Source of the DNA: Shimazuella alba
GTDB taxonomy: Bacteria; Bacillota; Bacilli; Thermoactinomycetales; Thermoactinomycetaceae
Direction of reading: 5' to 3'
NCBI RefSeq assembly: GCF_009831235.1
Contig: NZ_WUUL01000009.1
Coordinates: 1 to 64,000 of the forward strand
DNA length: 64,000 nucleotides
The position numbers and the translations under genes were made by a program. Position 1 is the stretch's first letter; the number at the start of each line of letters is the position of its first letter. The notes beneath the pieces were generated by a model, which ran no database searches, was not told where the DNA came from, and worked only from the letters and a program-made list of their open reading frames with translations. This document shows, in pieces, positions 19,738-29,153 of the stretch.

Positions 19738-20120
19738 AATTGTCCTCCCATGGACTTGTTTTAAAATATATATACGAGCGTCCAGGGAAAAATAGGACAA
19801 CTTTTTCATAATGAAAAATAATGTTGTTCTCTAAACTGTAGGCTAAAAAGAGTAAACCTATATAAAAAGAGATAATTTAATTTCTTTTTTTGTGATTTTA
19901 TATCCTTCATCTGCAAGAAGAATGTGATAGACACTCCCGTTCCAATTCTCATTTATAAAAATATGGTTTAATTTCATCATGATAAAAGATATACCAAATT
20001 GATACTTACAAATATCTTTCATTTTCCATTTAAGAAAGTTATCAAAGGCACTTCATTCAGCAATGGGTGCCTTTTTCGTTGTTGATTCTGGGGTATAAGA
20101 GAAACTTGAATAAGTAAAGA
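19738..20120. other. Intergenic region upstream of gerM
   Basis: AT-rich spacer of about 380 bases between gerM and a minus-strand oxidoreductase gene. It holds one hairpin (20044-20077) and presumably the gerM promoter. No gene or RNA was recognised. Confidence 0.5.
20044..20077. terminator. Hairpin after the oxidoreductase gene
   Basis: AAAGGCAC and GTGCCTTT form an 8-bp stem, with five T on the plus side and a short T run on the minus side. It most likely ends the minus-strand oxidoreductase transcript. Confidence 0.65.
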
Positions 20121-21107
20121 CTAGATTTTTAATAATAATTTACCTACCGTTTCTTTCCCTTCAAGTAGCAGATGAGCATCGACTACTTGCTCCAAGGGAT
20201 ATATACCATAGATTTCAGTTAGAATCTGCTTTTTAGCTAATAGTTGTAAAGCTCGTTTAGCTGCTTGTCCTACTCTTTTAGGATCGACTGCACTCAAACC
20301 ACCTAGCATAAATCCAGTAATGCTTTTATTTGTAAACCATAAATCTGTATTTGTATAATTAACTTTCTGACCACTTGCATTGCCTAACGCTATCAAGTGA
20401 CCAAACATACGAAGGACTTCTAGACTTTTTCTCTGCGTTTCTCCTCCTATGGTATCATAGACTGCATCTACTCCCTTTTGACTGGTAAAACCTAAGATTT
20501 TTTCCACGAATTCAGCACGGACAATTAGTTCGTCATAACCTAAATTGGATGCTAACTTAGTTTTTTTCTTATTTCCAACTGTACCCCATACTTTACTAGC
20601 CCCATAGTGTTTAGCAATTTGCCCTAAGAAACTTCCCAGCCCACCAGCAGCTCCATGTACAAGTATTTGATCTCCTTGCTTCATGTTATGTATCTCTTTC
20701 ACAGCCAAATACGCAGTGGTAGCGTTGACTATTGCAGCAGCGGCAGTCGATAGATCGATCTCAGCACCTAAGTTATCAAGAGGAACAGTCAATTCAGGGC
20801 GAACATAGGCTTGAGAGGCATAACCACCCACATCCAGTAAAGTTAATGATGCTACAGGCTGCCCTACATAAAAGCCTTCTACTCCAATACCAACTTCTCG
20901 TACATAACCAGACACTTCTAACCCTGGTGTAACAGGAAAAGGAGTGATAGAAGAAAATTCACCTTTGCGTAGCAATACATCAACAAATCCAACACCTGCA
21001 TACGCGACATCAATTGTTAACCAACCTGCTTTTGGAGTTAAATCAGCTACTTCTTGAATCTTTAACTCTTCTATTCCACCTGCCTGTTTTACAGTAATTG
21101 ATTTCAT
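20121..21107 (-). CDS. Zinc-type alcohol dehydrogenase-like / NADPH:quinone oxidoreductase
   Basis: A 328-residue medium-chain dehydrogenase/reductase. The N-terminal GroES-like half contains AGVGFVDVLLRKGEF and PVTPGLEVSGYV. The Rossmann half begins LVHGAAGGLGSFLGQIAKHYGA, the nucleotide-binding AAGGLG motif. Catalytic zinc cysteines are absent, which points to the quinone oxidoreductase branch. GAGGAAAG precedes the ATG. It belongs to a four-gene segment that separates gerM from racE. Confidence 0.88.
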   Translation of the reverse strand: MKSITVKQAGGIEELKIQEVADLTPKAGWLTIDVAYAGVGFVDVLLRKGEFSSITPFPVTPGLEVSGYVREVGIGVEGFYVGQPVASLTLLDVGGYASQAYVRPELTVPLDNLGAEIDLSTAAAAIVNATTAYLAVKEIHNMKQGDQILVHGAAGGLGSFLGQIAKHYGASKVWGTVGNKKKTKLASNLGYDELIVRAEFVEKILGFTSQKGVDAVYDTIGGETQRKSLEVLRMFGHLIALGNASGQKVNYTNTDLWFTNKSITGFMLGGLSAVDPKRVGQAAKRALQLLAKKQILTEIYGIYPLEQVVDAHLLLEGKETVGKLLLKI

Positions 21108-21214
21108 TTCTCTTTCCTCCTCGATAATATGAATTTATTATTTTCGAAACAAACTAGTCATTCTTTTATGCTTAGAACAATTGTCAATCAATCCCTACAT
21201 GCATTTCCAAAAAC

Positions 21215-22138
21215 TTAAATAAAAAACTTCGATCGAATAAACTCGCTTATGTCTTGAATCGATCTATCACCAAATAAATCGGTAAAAGTAGTAAATCCAT
21301 GAATCATACCAGCATACCTTTTAGACCATACTTCAACCCCAGATTCAACCAACTTTTGAACGTACGCTTCCGCTTCATCACGTAGTGGATCATATTCAGC
21401 AGTTAAGACAAACGCAGGAGGTAAATCATGTAAATCTTCTAGTAACGGTGAAGCTAGTGGATTTGTTACATCAGATTTACTTCGAAGATAATGCTTTTCA
21501 AATAAATCTAAGCTCTCTTGTGCTAAAAAATAGCCTTCTGCAAACTTTTTTTTGGAAATGGATTGAATTGCGAAGGATGTCATCGGAAAAATGAGTACTT
21601 GCAAAGTAATAGGAATTTCTTTTTTATCTCTAGCTAAATGTGTTACTACAGCAGCTATATTTCCACCTGCACTGTCCCCCATTACTGCAAAACGAGAATC
21701 ATCTAAACCTAATTCTTTTGCTTGATTGTATATCCATTTAGTTGCTGCATAGCACTCCTCTATTGCTGTTGGAAATTTATATTCAGGAGCCAATCGATAC
21801 TCTATGGATACAACCGTACAATTCGTATCATGAGCAACTTTTTGACAAAATGGTGCATAACCTTTTACATCTCCAAGTATAAAGCCTCCACCATGATAAA
21901 AAACAATAACCGGTTGATCTTTATCCAGATTTGGGCGATAAATCTGTATGGGTATTGTCCCATAAGAACCCTCTAGGCTATGGTCCTCTAAATGTATCGT
22001 TTCATATTTATCTGATATAATGGTCGGGATCAAAGATTCTCGGATTATCTTGGGATCTATTTCCGATAATGGTGGAGTACCTTCATTCGTTTTCTTGAAT
22101 TCTTCCAAAAATTGTTTTGCTTTTGGATGTAAAGACAT
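21215..22138 (-). CDS. Alpha/beta hydrolase, hormone-sensitive-lipase-type esterase
   Basis: A 307-residue carboxylesterase of the HSL (bacterial family IV) group. The oxyanion motif HGGGF is near residue 81, the nucleophile lies in GDSAGG near 155, the acid in AEYDPLRDEAEAY near 249, and the histidine in MIHGF near 283. No signal peptide, so cytoplasmic. It is transcribed away from the XRE regulator, with a palindrome between them. Confidence 0.93.
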   Translation of the reverse strand: MSLHPKAKQFLEEFKKTNEGTPPLSEIDPKIIRESLIPTIISDKYETIHLEDHSLEGSYGTIPIQIYRPNLDKDQPVIVFYHGGGFILGDVKGYAPFCQKVAHDTNCTVVSIEYRLAPEYKFPTAIEECYAATKWIYNQAKELGLDDSRFAVMGDSAGGNIAAVVTHLARDKKEIPITLQVLIFPMTSFAIQSISKKKFAEGYFLAQESLDLFEKHYLRSKSDVTNPLASPLLEDLHDLPPAFVLTAEYDPLRDEAEAYVQKLVESGVEVWSKRYAGMIHGFTTFTDLFGDRSIQDISEFIRSKFFI

Positions 22139-22221
22139 ACGATCACCTCATTTTATAATTGCTTTAACGCTTAAATAGTGATGAATTGGTTTACTTGACT
22201 GTAAAGAATTTTATATGGTAA

Positions 22222-22233
22222 TTACTCGAGTAA
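22222..22233. promoter_or_regulatory. Palindrome between divergent esterase and XRE regulator
   Basis: TTACTCGAGTAA is a perfect 12-bp palindrome in the divergent promoter region, 61 bases before the regulator start and 84 bases before the esterase start. The position suits an operator of the adjacent regulator. Confidence 0.45.
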
Positions 22234-22293
22234 CTAGGCTGTAATTATACTGGTATAGATAGTAACACCTTGATATTAGAGGGGGGCAATAGC

Positions 22294-23139
22294 ATGAGTC
22301 AGGAACTACAGCGGAAAACACTAGGTGATTTTCTCAAAGCACGTCGTACTCAACTTACTCCAAAGCAAGTTGGACTTCCTGATGGACATACCCGTCGCAG
22401 AACTGCGGGACTCCGCCGGGAAGAAGTTGCCCAACTAGCAAACATCAGCAATACTTGGTATACATGGTTGGAACAAGGTAGGGATGTCACTGTGTCTGCT
22501 GATGTACTGGACAGCATTAGCAAAGCATTGCGATTAAGTGAATTGGAACGCCAACATCTTTATCGACTATCAAGTAAATTCTTAACCTTTCCATTAGAAA
22601 AGCGACAAAGATCACTTTCTCCAAGTTTTAAATTATTTATGGAAAATACACCCTACCCGATGTGTGTTACGGGGGAAAACCTTGAGGTATTCGCTTGGAA
22701 CAAAGCAGCAAAGCTCATTTTGTTTGATTTTGATGCTATTGCTCCCAAAGAAAGAGTTATGATCCGTTTATACTTCTCAGAGGAAGCGAAGCTAAAAATA
22801 AATAACTGGGAGGAGATCGCTAGATACGCTATTTCGGTGTTCCGAAAAACGTACGATGTGCATGCTGCTGAACCATTTTATAAAGAAATCGTTGAGGACC
22901 TAATGGAAAGTAGCAGCGAATTTCGAGAATGGTGGCCATTGCATCAAATTCAAGATACCGCTTCTATCTTTTTGGAAGTAAACCATCCACAAGCAGGAAA
23001 ACTGGTCTTTGATTCTACTACTTTTCATCAAGTGGATGATAATCAAAATATACTCTGTTGCATTTATGCACCTGTTCCACACACACAAACTGTAGAACGA
23101 ATCGAAAAGCTCTTTCACCCATTGAAAAAAACAATATAA
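22294..23139 (+). CDS. XRE-family regulator with MmyB-like ligand-binding domain
   Basis: A 281-residue transcription regulator. The N-terminal helix-turn-helix (about 10-75) contains RRRTAGLRREEVAQLANIS, the characteristic opening of the MmyB/XRE group. The C-terminal two thirds form the PAS-like MmyB domain with the usual N-P and F-R-E-W-W patterns. The ATG at 22294 is preferred because GGGGGG lies upstream. It is divergent from the esterase and convergent with an MFS gene; it may control the esterase and oxidoreductase (inference). Confidence 0.9.
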   Translation: MSQELQRKTLGDFLKARRTQLTPKQVGLPDGHTRRRTAGLRREEVAQLANISNTWYTWLEQGRDVTVSADVLDSISKALRLSELERQHLYRLSSKFLTFPLEKRQRSLSPSFKLFMENTPYPMCVTGENLEVFAWNKAAKLILFDFDAIAPKERVMIRLYFSEEAKLKINNWEEIARYAISVFRKTYDVHAAEPFYKEIVEDLMESSSEFREWWPLHQIQDTASIFLEVNHPQAGKLVFDSTTFHQVDDNQNILCCIYAPVPHTQTVERIEKLFHPLKKTI

Positions 23140-23174
23140 AAACGCTCTCCCATTGTTCAGGAAGAGCGTTTTTT
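23138..23174. terminator. Bidirectional terminator
   Basis: AAAACGCTCT pairs with AGAGCGTTTT, followed by T on both strands, between the convergent regulator and MFS genes. Confidence 0.85.
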
Positions 23175-23177
23175 CCA

Positions 23178-24380
23178 TCACCTAAGCGCTGCATCTTTTC
23201 GGCTTACATATGCACTGATGAGAATCAATATAATTCCAACAATCGTAACAAAGCTGGAGGCTACAGGTATAGAAGCTAAACCCCATTGGCTATCCAAAAC
23301 CCATCCACCTAAGATTGCACCACATGCATTTCCAATATGAATGATACTTACGTTTATAGAGGAAGCCACTTGTGGAGCTTCTTCTGCGTGTCGAAGAATA
23401 TTTACCTGTAAACTTGGCAGGATAGAAAAACTGGTTACTCCTAGAAGGAAGACTAAACCAATCATGATTGCTTTCACCCATATAAAAGCGACCAGCAGAA
23501 ATACGAGCGTTAGAGAAATGGTAGTGATGAGCATAGCAGGATACAGTTTCCAATCTGCCAGTTTTCCTCCCACAACATTTCCAATCGTTACTCCTATCCC
23601 AAAAATGATAAGAATCCAAATAATGCTTGAAGCGGAAAAGTGGGACAATTGTTCGAGTATTGGAGCGATATACGTAAAGGTAGTAAATACGCCTCCAAAA
23701 CTAAAGATAGTGATAAGCAAAGCAAGAATAACTTGAGGTTTGTTCAACACCAAAAATTCCTTTTTTATATCACCTTCTGAATTATTCAATATAAAAGGAA
23801 CGAAAAATATAATTGCAATTAGTCCAATAAATGAAACAAGTGCGATGATAGCAAAACAAGCTTGCCAGCCAAATAATTGTCCTAGAAAAGTACCAAATGG
23901 TACTCCTAAAATATTTGCAATTGATGCACCTGTTAACAATACTGAAATGGCGGATGCTTTTTTGTGAGCTGGAACTAGATTAATTGCTACAATAGAAGCA
24001 ATCCCGAAAAAAGAACCATGTGAAAAAGAGGCTACCAAACGGGAAATTATCAATACGGTAAAATTAGTAGATAAGACTGAGATAAGATGTCCCAACACAA
24101 ATATACTCATTAAACTAATTAACACTGCTTTTCGAGGCATGCGATAAGTAACAACTGTCAAAACAGGTGCGCCTATTGCAACACCAATAGAATAAGCAGT
24201 AACCAGTAGACCTGTTTTCGAAATGGATACATGCAAATCATTTGCTATTTGAGGCAGTATCCCCATAATAACAAACTCCGTCATACCAATAGAAAATACG
24301 CATAATGCTAATACACTAAGCACAATGGTAGAATTTGCCCTTTTCGTAACAGAAACAGAACTTTCGATTGAACTATTCAA
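23178..24380 (-). CDS. MFS efflux transporter, DHA1/AraJ type
   Basis: A 400-residue twelve-helix permease. The opening TIVLSVLALCVFSIGMTEFV and the motif GILPQIANDLHVSISKTGLL are typical of the arabinose/chloramphenicol efflux branch of drug:H+ antiporter family 1. The start is TTG with GGGAGG upstream. The substrate is unknown. It may be controlled by the convergent XRE regulator. Confidence 0.9.
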   Translation of the reverse strand: MNSSIESSVSVTKRANSTIVLSVLALCVFSIGMTEFVIMGILPQIANDLHVSISKTGLLVTAYSIGVAIGAPVLTVVTYRMPRKAVLISLMSIFVLGHLISVLSTNFTVLIISRLVASFSHGSFFGIASIVAINLVPAHKKASAISVLLTGASIANILGVPFGTFLGQLFGWQACFAIIALVSFIGLIAIIFFVPFILNNSEGDIKKEFLVLNKPQVILALLITIFSFGGVFTTFTYIAPILEQLSHFSASSIIWILIIFGIGVTIGNVVGGKLADWKLYPAMLITTISLTLVFLLVAFIWVKAIMIGLVFLLGVTSFSILPSLQVNILRHAEEAPQVASSINVSIIHIGNACGAILGGWVLDSQWGLASIPVASSFVTIVGIILILISAYVSRKDAALR

Positions 24381-24699
24381 TTTTATTTCCTCCCTCTACC
24401 TGTTTCTTTTTAAATCATATAAAGAACGAGGGAAGTCAAACAGATTTGCTTTATACTATTATAAAATGACAGGTTAGAAACGAAACTATGACGAATAAAG
24501 ATAATTTATGTATTCTTTAGAAATCTCCTGAAATTACCTCTTAAAATTTTCTTTCCTTATTGGTTTTACAGACCCATATTTTTTCTTTTCCTTATACCAT
24601 TCTATTTAAAAATATAAAAGGCACCCTAAACATAGACTTTTCTTTTGTCATTCTTTAGGGTACCCCATATTTTCAAGATCGTTTTTATTTGAACAATAA
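24381..24699. other. Intergenic region with one terminator
   Basis: Holds the MFS promoter region on the left and a racE terminator on the right; otherwise AT-rich with nothing recognised. Confidence 0.5.
24620..24664 (-). terminator. Terminator of racE
   Basis: ACCCTAAA and TTTAGGGT pair across a 23-base loop just downstream of the racE stop on the minus strand, extended by flanking GG/CC. Confidence 0.6.
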
Positions 24700-25506
24700 T
24701 TAGCTTTTGTTGGCGTAATCTAAGGAAACTCGCTCTGCTCGGATCTCTAATCCTAGCCAATCTCCTGCTAACTTTGAAAATTGCGCTTCGTCTCCAGTCG
24801 TAAAGAAACGATTCCCTTGGTTTTGAGTCGCTAAAATCCCACGATATTGTAAAATCGTGCTAAGTTCAGATGCTGTTTCTTCCGCAGAGCTAATCAATTT
24901 CACATGCTTTCCTATCGCCTTTTGTATAGAAGAAGATAGCAGTGGATAATGAGTACATCCCAAAATCAACGTATCCATATCTATTCCAATAAGGGCTTCA
25001 AGTGCTTCTGCCACGATTCCATCTGCATGTGGAGAGTGTCTCAATCCCCCTTCAACCAATGGAACAAGAGGGGGACACGCCAAAGAGTGAGTTAAGATAT
25101 TGGGATGAATCCGTCTTAATGTCCGTTCATATGCTCCACTCTTGATGGTGCCTGCTGTACCAATAATACCCACTTCTCCCTTATTGGTACTCTTAATCGC
25201 AGCTCTAGCTCCGGGTTCTATTACGCCTAAAACAGGAATCGAGACAAGGTCACGAACATTGAGTAAAGCAGCCGATGTTGCTGTATTACACGCAATACAG
25301 ATTGCTTTAAGAGGAAACTGTAATAGAAACTGAATAACTTCAAGTGTAAACTGTTTTACTTCTTCTGTAGAGCGATCTCCATAAGGACATCGTAAGGTAT
25401 CACCAAAATAATAAATCGTTTCATGGGGAAGTTGTCGCATTATTTCCTTCACAACTGTGATACCGCCTACCCCAGAATCAAAAACCCCTATAGCGTGATT
25501 ATTCAT
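24700..25506 (-). CDS. racE: Glutamate racemase
   Basis: Converts L- to D-glutamate for peptidoglycan (and poly-glutamate). About 268 residues. The two catalytic cysteines lie in ACNTATSAAL near residue 74 and in LGCTHYPLL near 185; the N-terminal IGVFDSGVGGITV is diagnostic. The start at 25506 gives the usual length; GGAGGGAG lies rather far (about 12 bases) upstream, so a start a few codons earlier is possible. The next gene upstream is marR, as in Bacillus. Confidence 0.95.
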   Translation of the reverse strand: MNNHAIGVFDSGVGGITVVKEIMRQLPHETIYYFGDTLRCPYGDRSTEEVKQFTLEVIQFLLQFPLKAICIACNTATSAALLNVRDLVSIPVLGVIEPGARAAIKSTNKGEVGIIGTAGTIKSGAYERTLRRIHPNILTHSLACPPLVPLVEGGLRHSPHADGIVAEALEALIGIDMDTLILGCTHYPLLSSSIQKAIGKHVKLISSAEETASELSTILQYRGILATQNQGNRFFTTGDEAQFSKLAGDWLGLEIRAERVSLDYANKS

Positions 25507-25574
25507 ATCGTATTGTACTCCCTCCATCATCTCAAACATAACCTAAAAAGGGATACTTCTAAGTTCTAGCTTAC

Positions 25575-25606
25575 AAAAAAGCAACCCCTTTGGTGACAAA
25601 GGGGGT
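25575..25606 (-). terminator. Terminator of the MarR gene
   Basis: ACCCCTTTG and CAAAGGGGGT form the stem, followed by a six-T run on the minus strand. Confidence 0.85.
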
Positions 25607-25611
25607 ATTGG

Positions 25612-26064
25612 CTATTCGGTCGTTAGCATCTGTTTATATATTAACTGCAAAGATTGTTCTGCTTGCAGTGCTTGTTCTTGCGTATAGTTTTCAAGTATCC
25701 GACTCAAATATGCACGACGGGCAGATAGTACTTCCTGTATAATTCCTTGTCCATAATCCAGCATATGAATCCGTACAACTCGACGATCTCGATCGTCACG
25801 AACTCGAGCGACTAGCTTGTTTTTTTCCATTCGATCTACCAGATCAGTCATGGTACTGCAAGCAATATACATTTTTTGACTAAGCTCACCAATCGTCATA
25901 TCTCCATCCTGGTACAGCCAAATAAGAGCAGAAAATTGCGGAGGGGTGATGGGAAAATCAGCTAATATGTCACGTCCTTTTCGCTTCAAAATAACGCTGA
26001 TTTCGCGCAAAAAAAACTCAATCTCATTGACAGTATCAGGCAGAATGGGTTGGTGTTTATCCAT
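25612..26064 (-). CDS. MarR-family transcription regulator (YsmB-like)
   Basis: A 150-residue winged-helix dimeric regulator. The recognition region reads MTIGELSQKMYIACSTMTDL, and the wing contains VRDDRDRRVVRI. It sits before racE as ysmB does in Bacillus, with its own terminator between them. Targets are not known. Confidence 0.92.
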   Translation of the reverse strand: MDKHQPILPDTVNEIEFFLREISVILKRKGRDILADFPITPPQFSALIWLYQDGDMTIGELSQKMYIACSTMTDLVDRMEKNKLVARVRDDRDRRVVRIHMLDYGQGIIQEVLSARRAYLSRILENYTQEQALQAEQSLQLIYKQMLTTE

Positions 26065-26177
26065 AATACTCCCCTTAAAGAATCTATTTAAATGTCAAAC
26101 AGTAATAAAATTATAGAATAGAAACCCCCATATTACAAATGCAAATGTAAACGTTACATGGAATTTTGTTTACATTA

Positions 26178-27077
26178 TCAAAATATACGGTCATTTAACT
26201 TTTCCAGTAATATTTTCATATCATTAGCAAGTGGGACTTCCCAAGTCATCCACTCCCGATGTGTTGGATGAAAGATGGTGATTTCTTTTGCATGTAGAGC
26301 TTGACGTGAAAGGAGGCTTGTATCTTCACTCGAACCATACAACGAATCTCCTATAATAGGATGCCCCATAGCAGCTAAATGAACTCGAATTTGGTGTGTT
26401 CTTCCTGTTTCCAATGTTAACGAAAGAAATGTTGCTTCTTTCCATGAAGCGAGCTTTTGAAAATGGGTTACTGCATCTTTTCCATTCTCCCAATCAATTA
26501 CTCTTTCAATGATACTAGTAGGAGAATTTCCAATCGGTAGGGTAATCATACCTTTGTCAACCAAAACATCCTTATGGCAAACAGCAACATACCTGCGGTA
26601 ATATCTTTTTTGCTTCATTTGCTTGGATAACGCAGCATGAGCATAGGCATGTTTGGCTACAACCATCAATCCTGAGGTATCCTTATCTAACCTCGTGACA
26701 GGACGAAAAGGATAGGATTCTCCCCTCTCATTGGCATAGTAAGCAACACCATTGGCTAGTGTGCCCTCCTTATATCCCAATGTTGGGTGAACAACAATTC
26801 CTGCAGGCTTATCCACAATTAGGATGTCCTCATCCTCAAACACAACGGAAAAATCAATTTTCTGCGGCAGAAGATAAGCCTCCTTATCCTCCTCCAGCCG
26901 GACGCAAACGGTATCACCTTCTGTTAACCTAGAAGTATAATAAATAATGTTCCCATTTACATGTACACGTTGTTCCTCTCGTAAACGTCGAAAAAACCTA
27001 CGAGAAAAATGAAATCTATTTTGTAAGATTTGTTTTAGCATTTTTCCGCTTTCAGCAGCAGTAACCACAAATTGCAA
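26178..27077 (-). CDS. RluA/RluD-family pseudouridine synthase
   Basis: A 299-residue RNA pseudouridine synthase. The catalytic aspartate lies in RPVTRLDKDTSGLMVVAK near residue 129-146; the N terminus has an S4-like RNA-binding domain (FRRLREEQRVHVNGN). The start is TTG with GGTGGG upstream. The exact rRNA or tRNA target cannot be told from sequence alone. Confidence 0.92.
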   Translation of the reverse strand: MQFVVTAAESGKMLKQILQNRFHFSRRFFRRLREEQRVHVNGNIIYYTSRLTEGDTVCVRLEEDKEAYLLPQKIDFSVVFEDEDILIVDKPAGIVVHPTLGYKEGTLANGVAYYANERGESYPFRPVTRLDKDTSGLMVVAKHAYAHAALSKQMKQKRYYRRYVAVCHKDVLVDKGMITLPIGNSPTSIIERVIDWENGKDAVTHFQKLASWKEATFLSLTLETGRTHQIRVHLAAMGHPIIGDSLYGSSEDTSLLSRQALHAKEITIFHPTHREWMTWEVPLANDMKILLEKLNDRIF

Positions 27078-27132
27078 ATTATCGCCTACCCACCTTAATT
27101 CCTTCGAATCCTCATTGTATCATATCAACCTG

Positions 27133-27163
27133 TAAAAAAATAAATCCTCATCACTGAGGATTT
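27133..27163 (-). terminator. Terminator of the opp operon
   Basis: AAATCCTCA and TGAGGATTT form a 9-bp stem with seven T after it on the minus strand. The stem includes the last codons of oppF. Confidence 0.88.
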
Positions 27164-28122
27164 GAATCTTGGTACAAGTGACATGCAACCCAATGGTTTG
27201 GTTTTGCTTCTTGCCAAATGGGATCCACTTTTGCACAGACTTCCATCGCATATGGACAACGAGTCCGAAAGCGACAACCACTTGGAGGATTTAAAGGAGA
27301 CGGTATTTCTCCTTTAATACGGATTTTTTCTCTCTCTTTCGCTTGGATGGGATCCGGAATCGGTGCAGTGGAAAGCAATCCTTGGGTATAAGGATGCAGC
27401 GGCTCTTTGTATAGTTCATCACTATCAGCGAGCTCTGCCATTCTGCCTAGATACATCACTCCAACACGATCGCTGATATATTTTACCATCGATAGATCAT
27501 GAGCGATAAAAAGATAGGTTAATCCTTTTTCTTTTTGCAATTTCCGCATCAAGTTCACGACTTGCGCTTGAACCGATACGTCAAGAGCCGAGATCGGCTC
27601 GTCGGCAATGATAAATTTTGGTTCCATCGCAAGTGCACGAGCAATCCCAATACGTTGACGTTGACCACCGCTGAATTCATGCGGATAGCGGGCAGCATGA
27701 CTTTTGTTCAGACCTACTGTTTCTAGCAGCTCATAAACAACCTCTTCTCTGGACTTGCCACTAGCGATCTCATGAATGTCCAATCCTTCTGCAATGATAT
27801 CCATTACCGATTTGCGTGGATTGAGCGATGCGTAAGGATCTTGGAAAATCATCTGCATATCACGGCGAAACTTCTTTTGATTTTTCCCTTTTAATTGATG
27901 AACATTTTTGCCTTCAAAGAGCACTTCCCCACCAGTCGTATCATAAAGGTTAATAATGGTTCTTCCAGTGGTAGATTTTCCACAACCAGATTCTCCTACT
28001 AGTCCAAAAGTTTCACCAGGCATCACTTCAAATGAAATACCATCAACAGCTTTTAAGACTTTATTGCGATCCAATTGAAAATGCTTCTCTAAATTTTTCA
28101 CTTGTAAAATTGGCTGAGTCAA
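27151..28122 (-). CDS. oppF: Oligopeptide ABC transporter ATP-binding protein OppF
   Basis: Second ATPase of the oligopeptide importer. Walker A is GESGCGKST, the signature is [13 protein letters not shown], Walker B is [12 protein letters not shown], and the C terminus carries the Opp-type cysteine motif [14 protein letters not shown]. The TTG at 28122 has GGGAGG eight bases upstream; a GTG nine bases earlier overlaps oppD but sits directly on that ribosome site. Last gene of oppABCDF, followed by a terminator. Confidence 0.95.
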   Translation of the reverse strand: MTQPILQVKNLEKHFQLDRNKVLKAVDGISFEVMPGETFGLVGESGCGKSTTGRTIINLYDTTGGEVLFEGKNVHQLKGKNQKKFRRDMQMIFQDPYASLNPRKSVMDIIAEGLDIHEIASGKSREEVVYELLETVGLNKSHAARYPHEFSGGQRQRIGIARALAMEPKFIIADEPISALDVSVQAQVVNLMRKLQKEKGLTYLFIAHDLSMVKYISDRVGVMYLGRMAELADSDELYKEPLHPYTQGLLSTAPIPDPIQAKEREKIRIKGEIPSPLNPPSGCRFRTRCPYAMEVCAKVDPIWQEAKPNHWVACHLYQDSNPQ

Positions 28123-28127
28123 TCTAC

Positions 28128-29141
28128 TCACCTCCCTGCAGACGCTACTGGATTTTTCACTTCAGGTGCATCTGGATGTTGTAACCAACAAGCGACTTGA
28201 TGGGAATCTGACGATGTTGTCACCTCTGGCATTTGTTCTTGGCATACCTTCATCGCATAAGGACACCGACTGGTAAACGGACACCCAACTGGCGGATTTA
28301 CCAAGCTCGGTGGAGAGCCAGGTATAGAAGCCAGATCTTGATCACGACTTTGATCCAGTTTGGGCATAGAAGCTAACAAACCCCATGTATAAGGATGCTT
28401 CGGATCATAGAAGATTTCATCTAATGTTCCTGTCTCTACGATTTTACCTGCATACATGACTGCGACACGATCTGCGATCTCAGCAACCACACCCAAATCA
28501 TGGGTGATAAAGACAATCGATGAACCTGTATTATTTTGCAGATCTTTTAACAAATCAATGATCTGAGCTTGAATCGTCACATCCAAAGCTGTTGTAGGTT
28601 CATCCGCAATCAAGAGTTTTGGAGAACAAGCTAATGCCATAGCGATCATCGCCCGTTGTCTCATTCCACCACTGAATTGGTGTGGAAACTGATTTATCCG
28701 TTCTGATGGACTAGGTATCCCAACCATTTTTAGTAGCTCTATCGAACGATTCTTTGCTTCTTGACTTGTCAACTTTTGGTGTCTCATCAAACTTTCGGTA
28801 ATCTGCTTTCCTACACGAATGGTTGGATTTAACGAAGTCATCGGATCTTGGAAAATCATCGCAATTTCTTTCCCACGAATTTTTTGCATATCCACTTCGG
28901 ATAACTTTGTGAGATCCCGGCCACTATAAAGAACTTGGCCTCTATCTATATTCGCTGGTGGTTGTGGCAGAAGACGCATAATGGATTGAAAGGTAACACT
29001 TTTCCCACTCCCTGATTCTCCTACAAATGCCACTACTTCCCCTTCACCAATGGTAAAATCAACACCACGTATCGCTTTTACTTCTTGATGCTGAGAGCGA
29101 AATGTTACATGAAGATCAGACACTTCCAATAGCGGTTTCAT
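28128..29141 (-). CDS. oppD: Oligopeptide ABC transporter ATP-binding protein OppD
   Basis: First ATPase of the importer, 337 residues. Walker A is GESGSGKSV, the signature is [13 protein letters not shown], Walker B is [12 protein letters not shown], and the C-terminal iron-sulfur-type motif is [14 protein letters not shown]. It is 12 bases after oppC and almost touches oppF, so translation is likely coupled. Confidence 0.96.
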   Translation of the reverse strand: MKPLLEVSDLHVTFRSQHQEVKAIRGVDFTIGEGEVVAFVGESGSGKSVTFQSIMRLLPQPPANIDRGQVLYSGRDLTKLSEVDMQKIRGKEIAMIFQDPMTSLNPTIRVGKQITESLMRHQKLTSQEAKNRSIELLKMVGIPSPSERINQFPHQFSGGMRQRAMIAMALACSPKLLIADEPTTALDVTIQAQIIDLLKDLQNNTGSSIVFITHDLGVVAEIADRVAVMYAGKIVETGTLDEIFYDPKHPYTWGLLASMPKLDQSRDQDLASIPGSPPSLVNPPVGCPFTSRCPYAMKVCQEQMPEVTTSSDSHQVACWLQHPDAPEVKNPVASAGR

Positions 29142-29153
29142 CCTACTCCCTCC

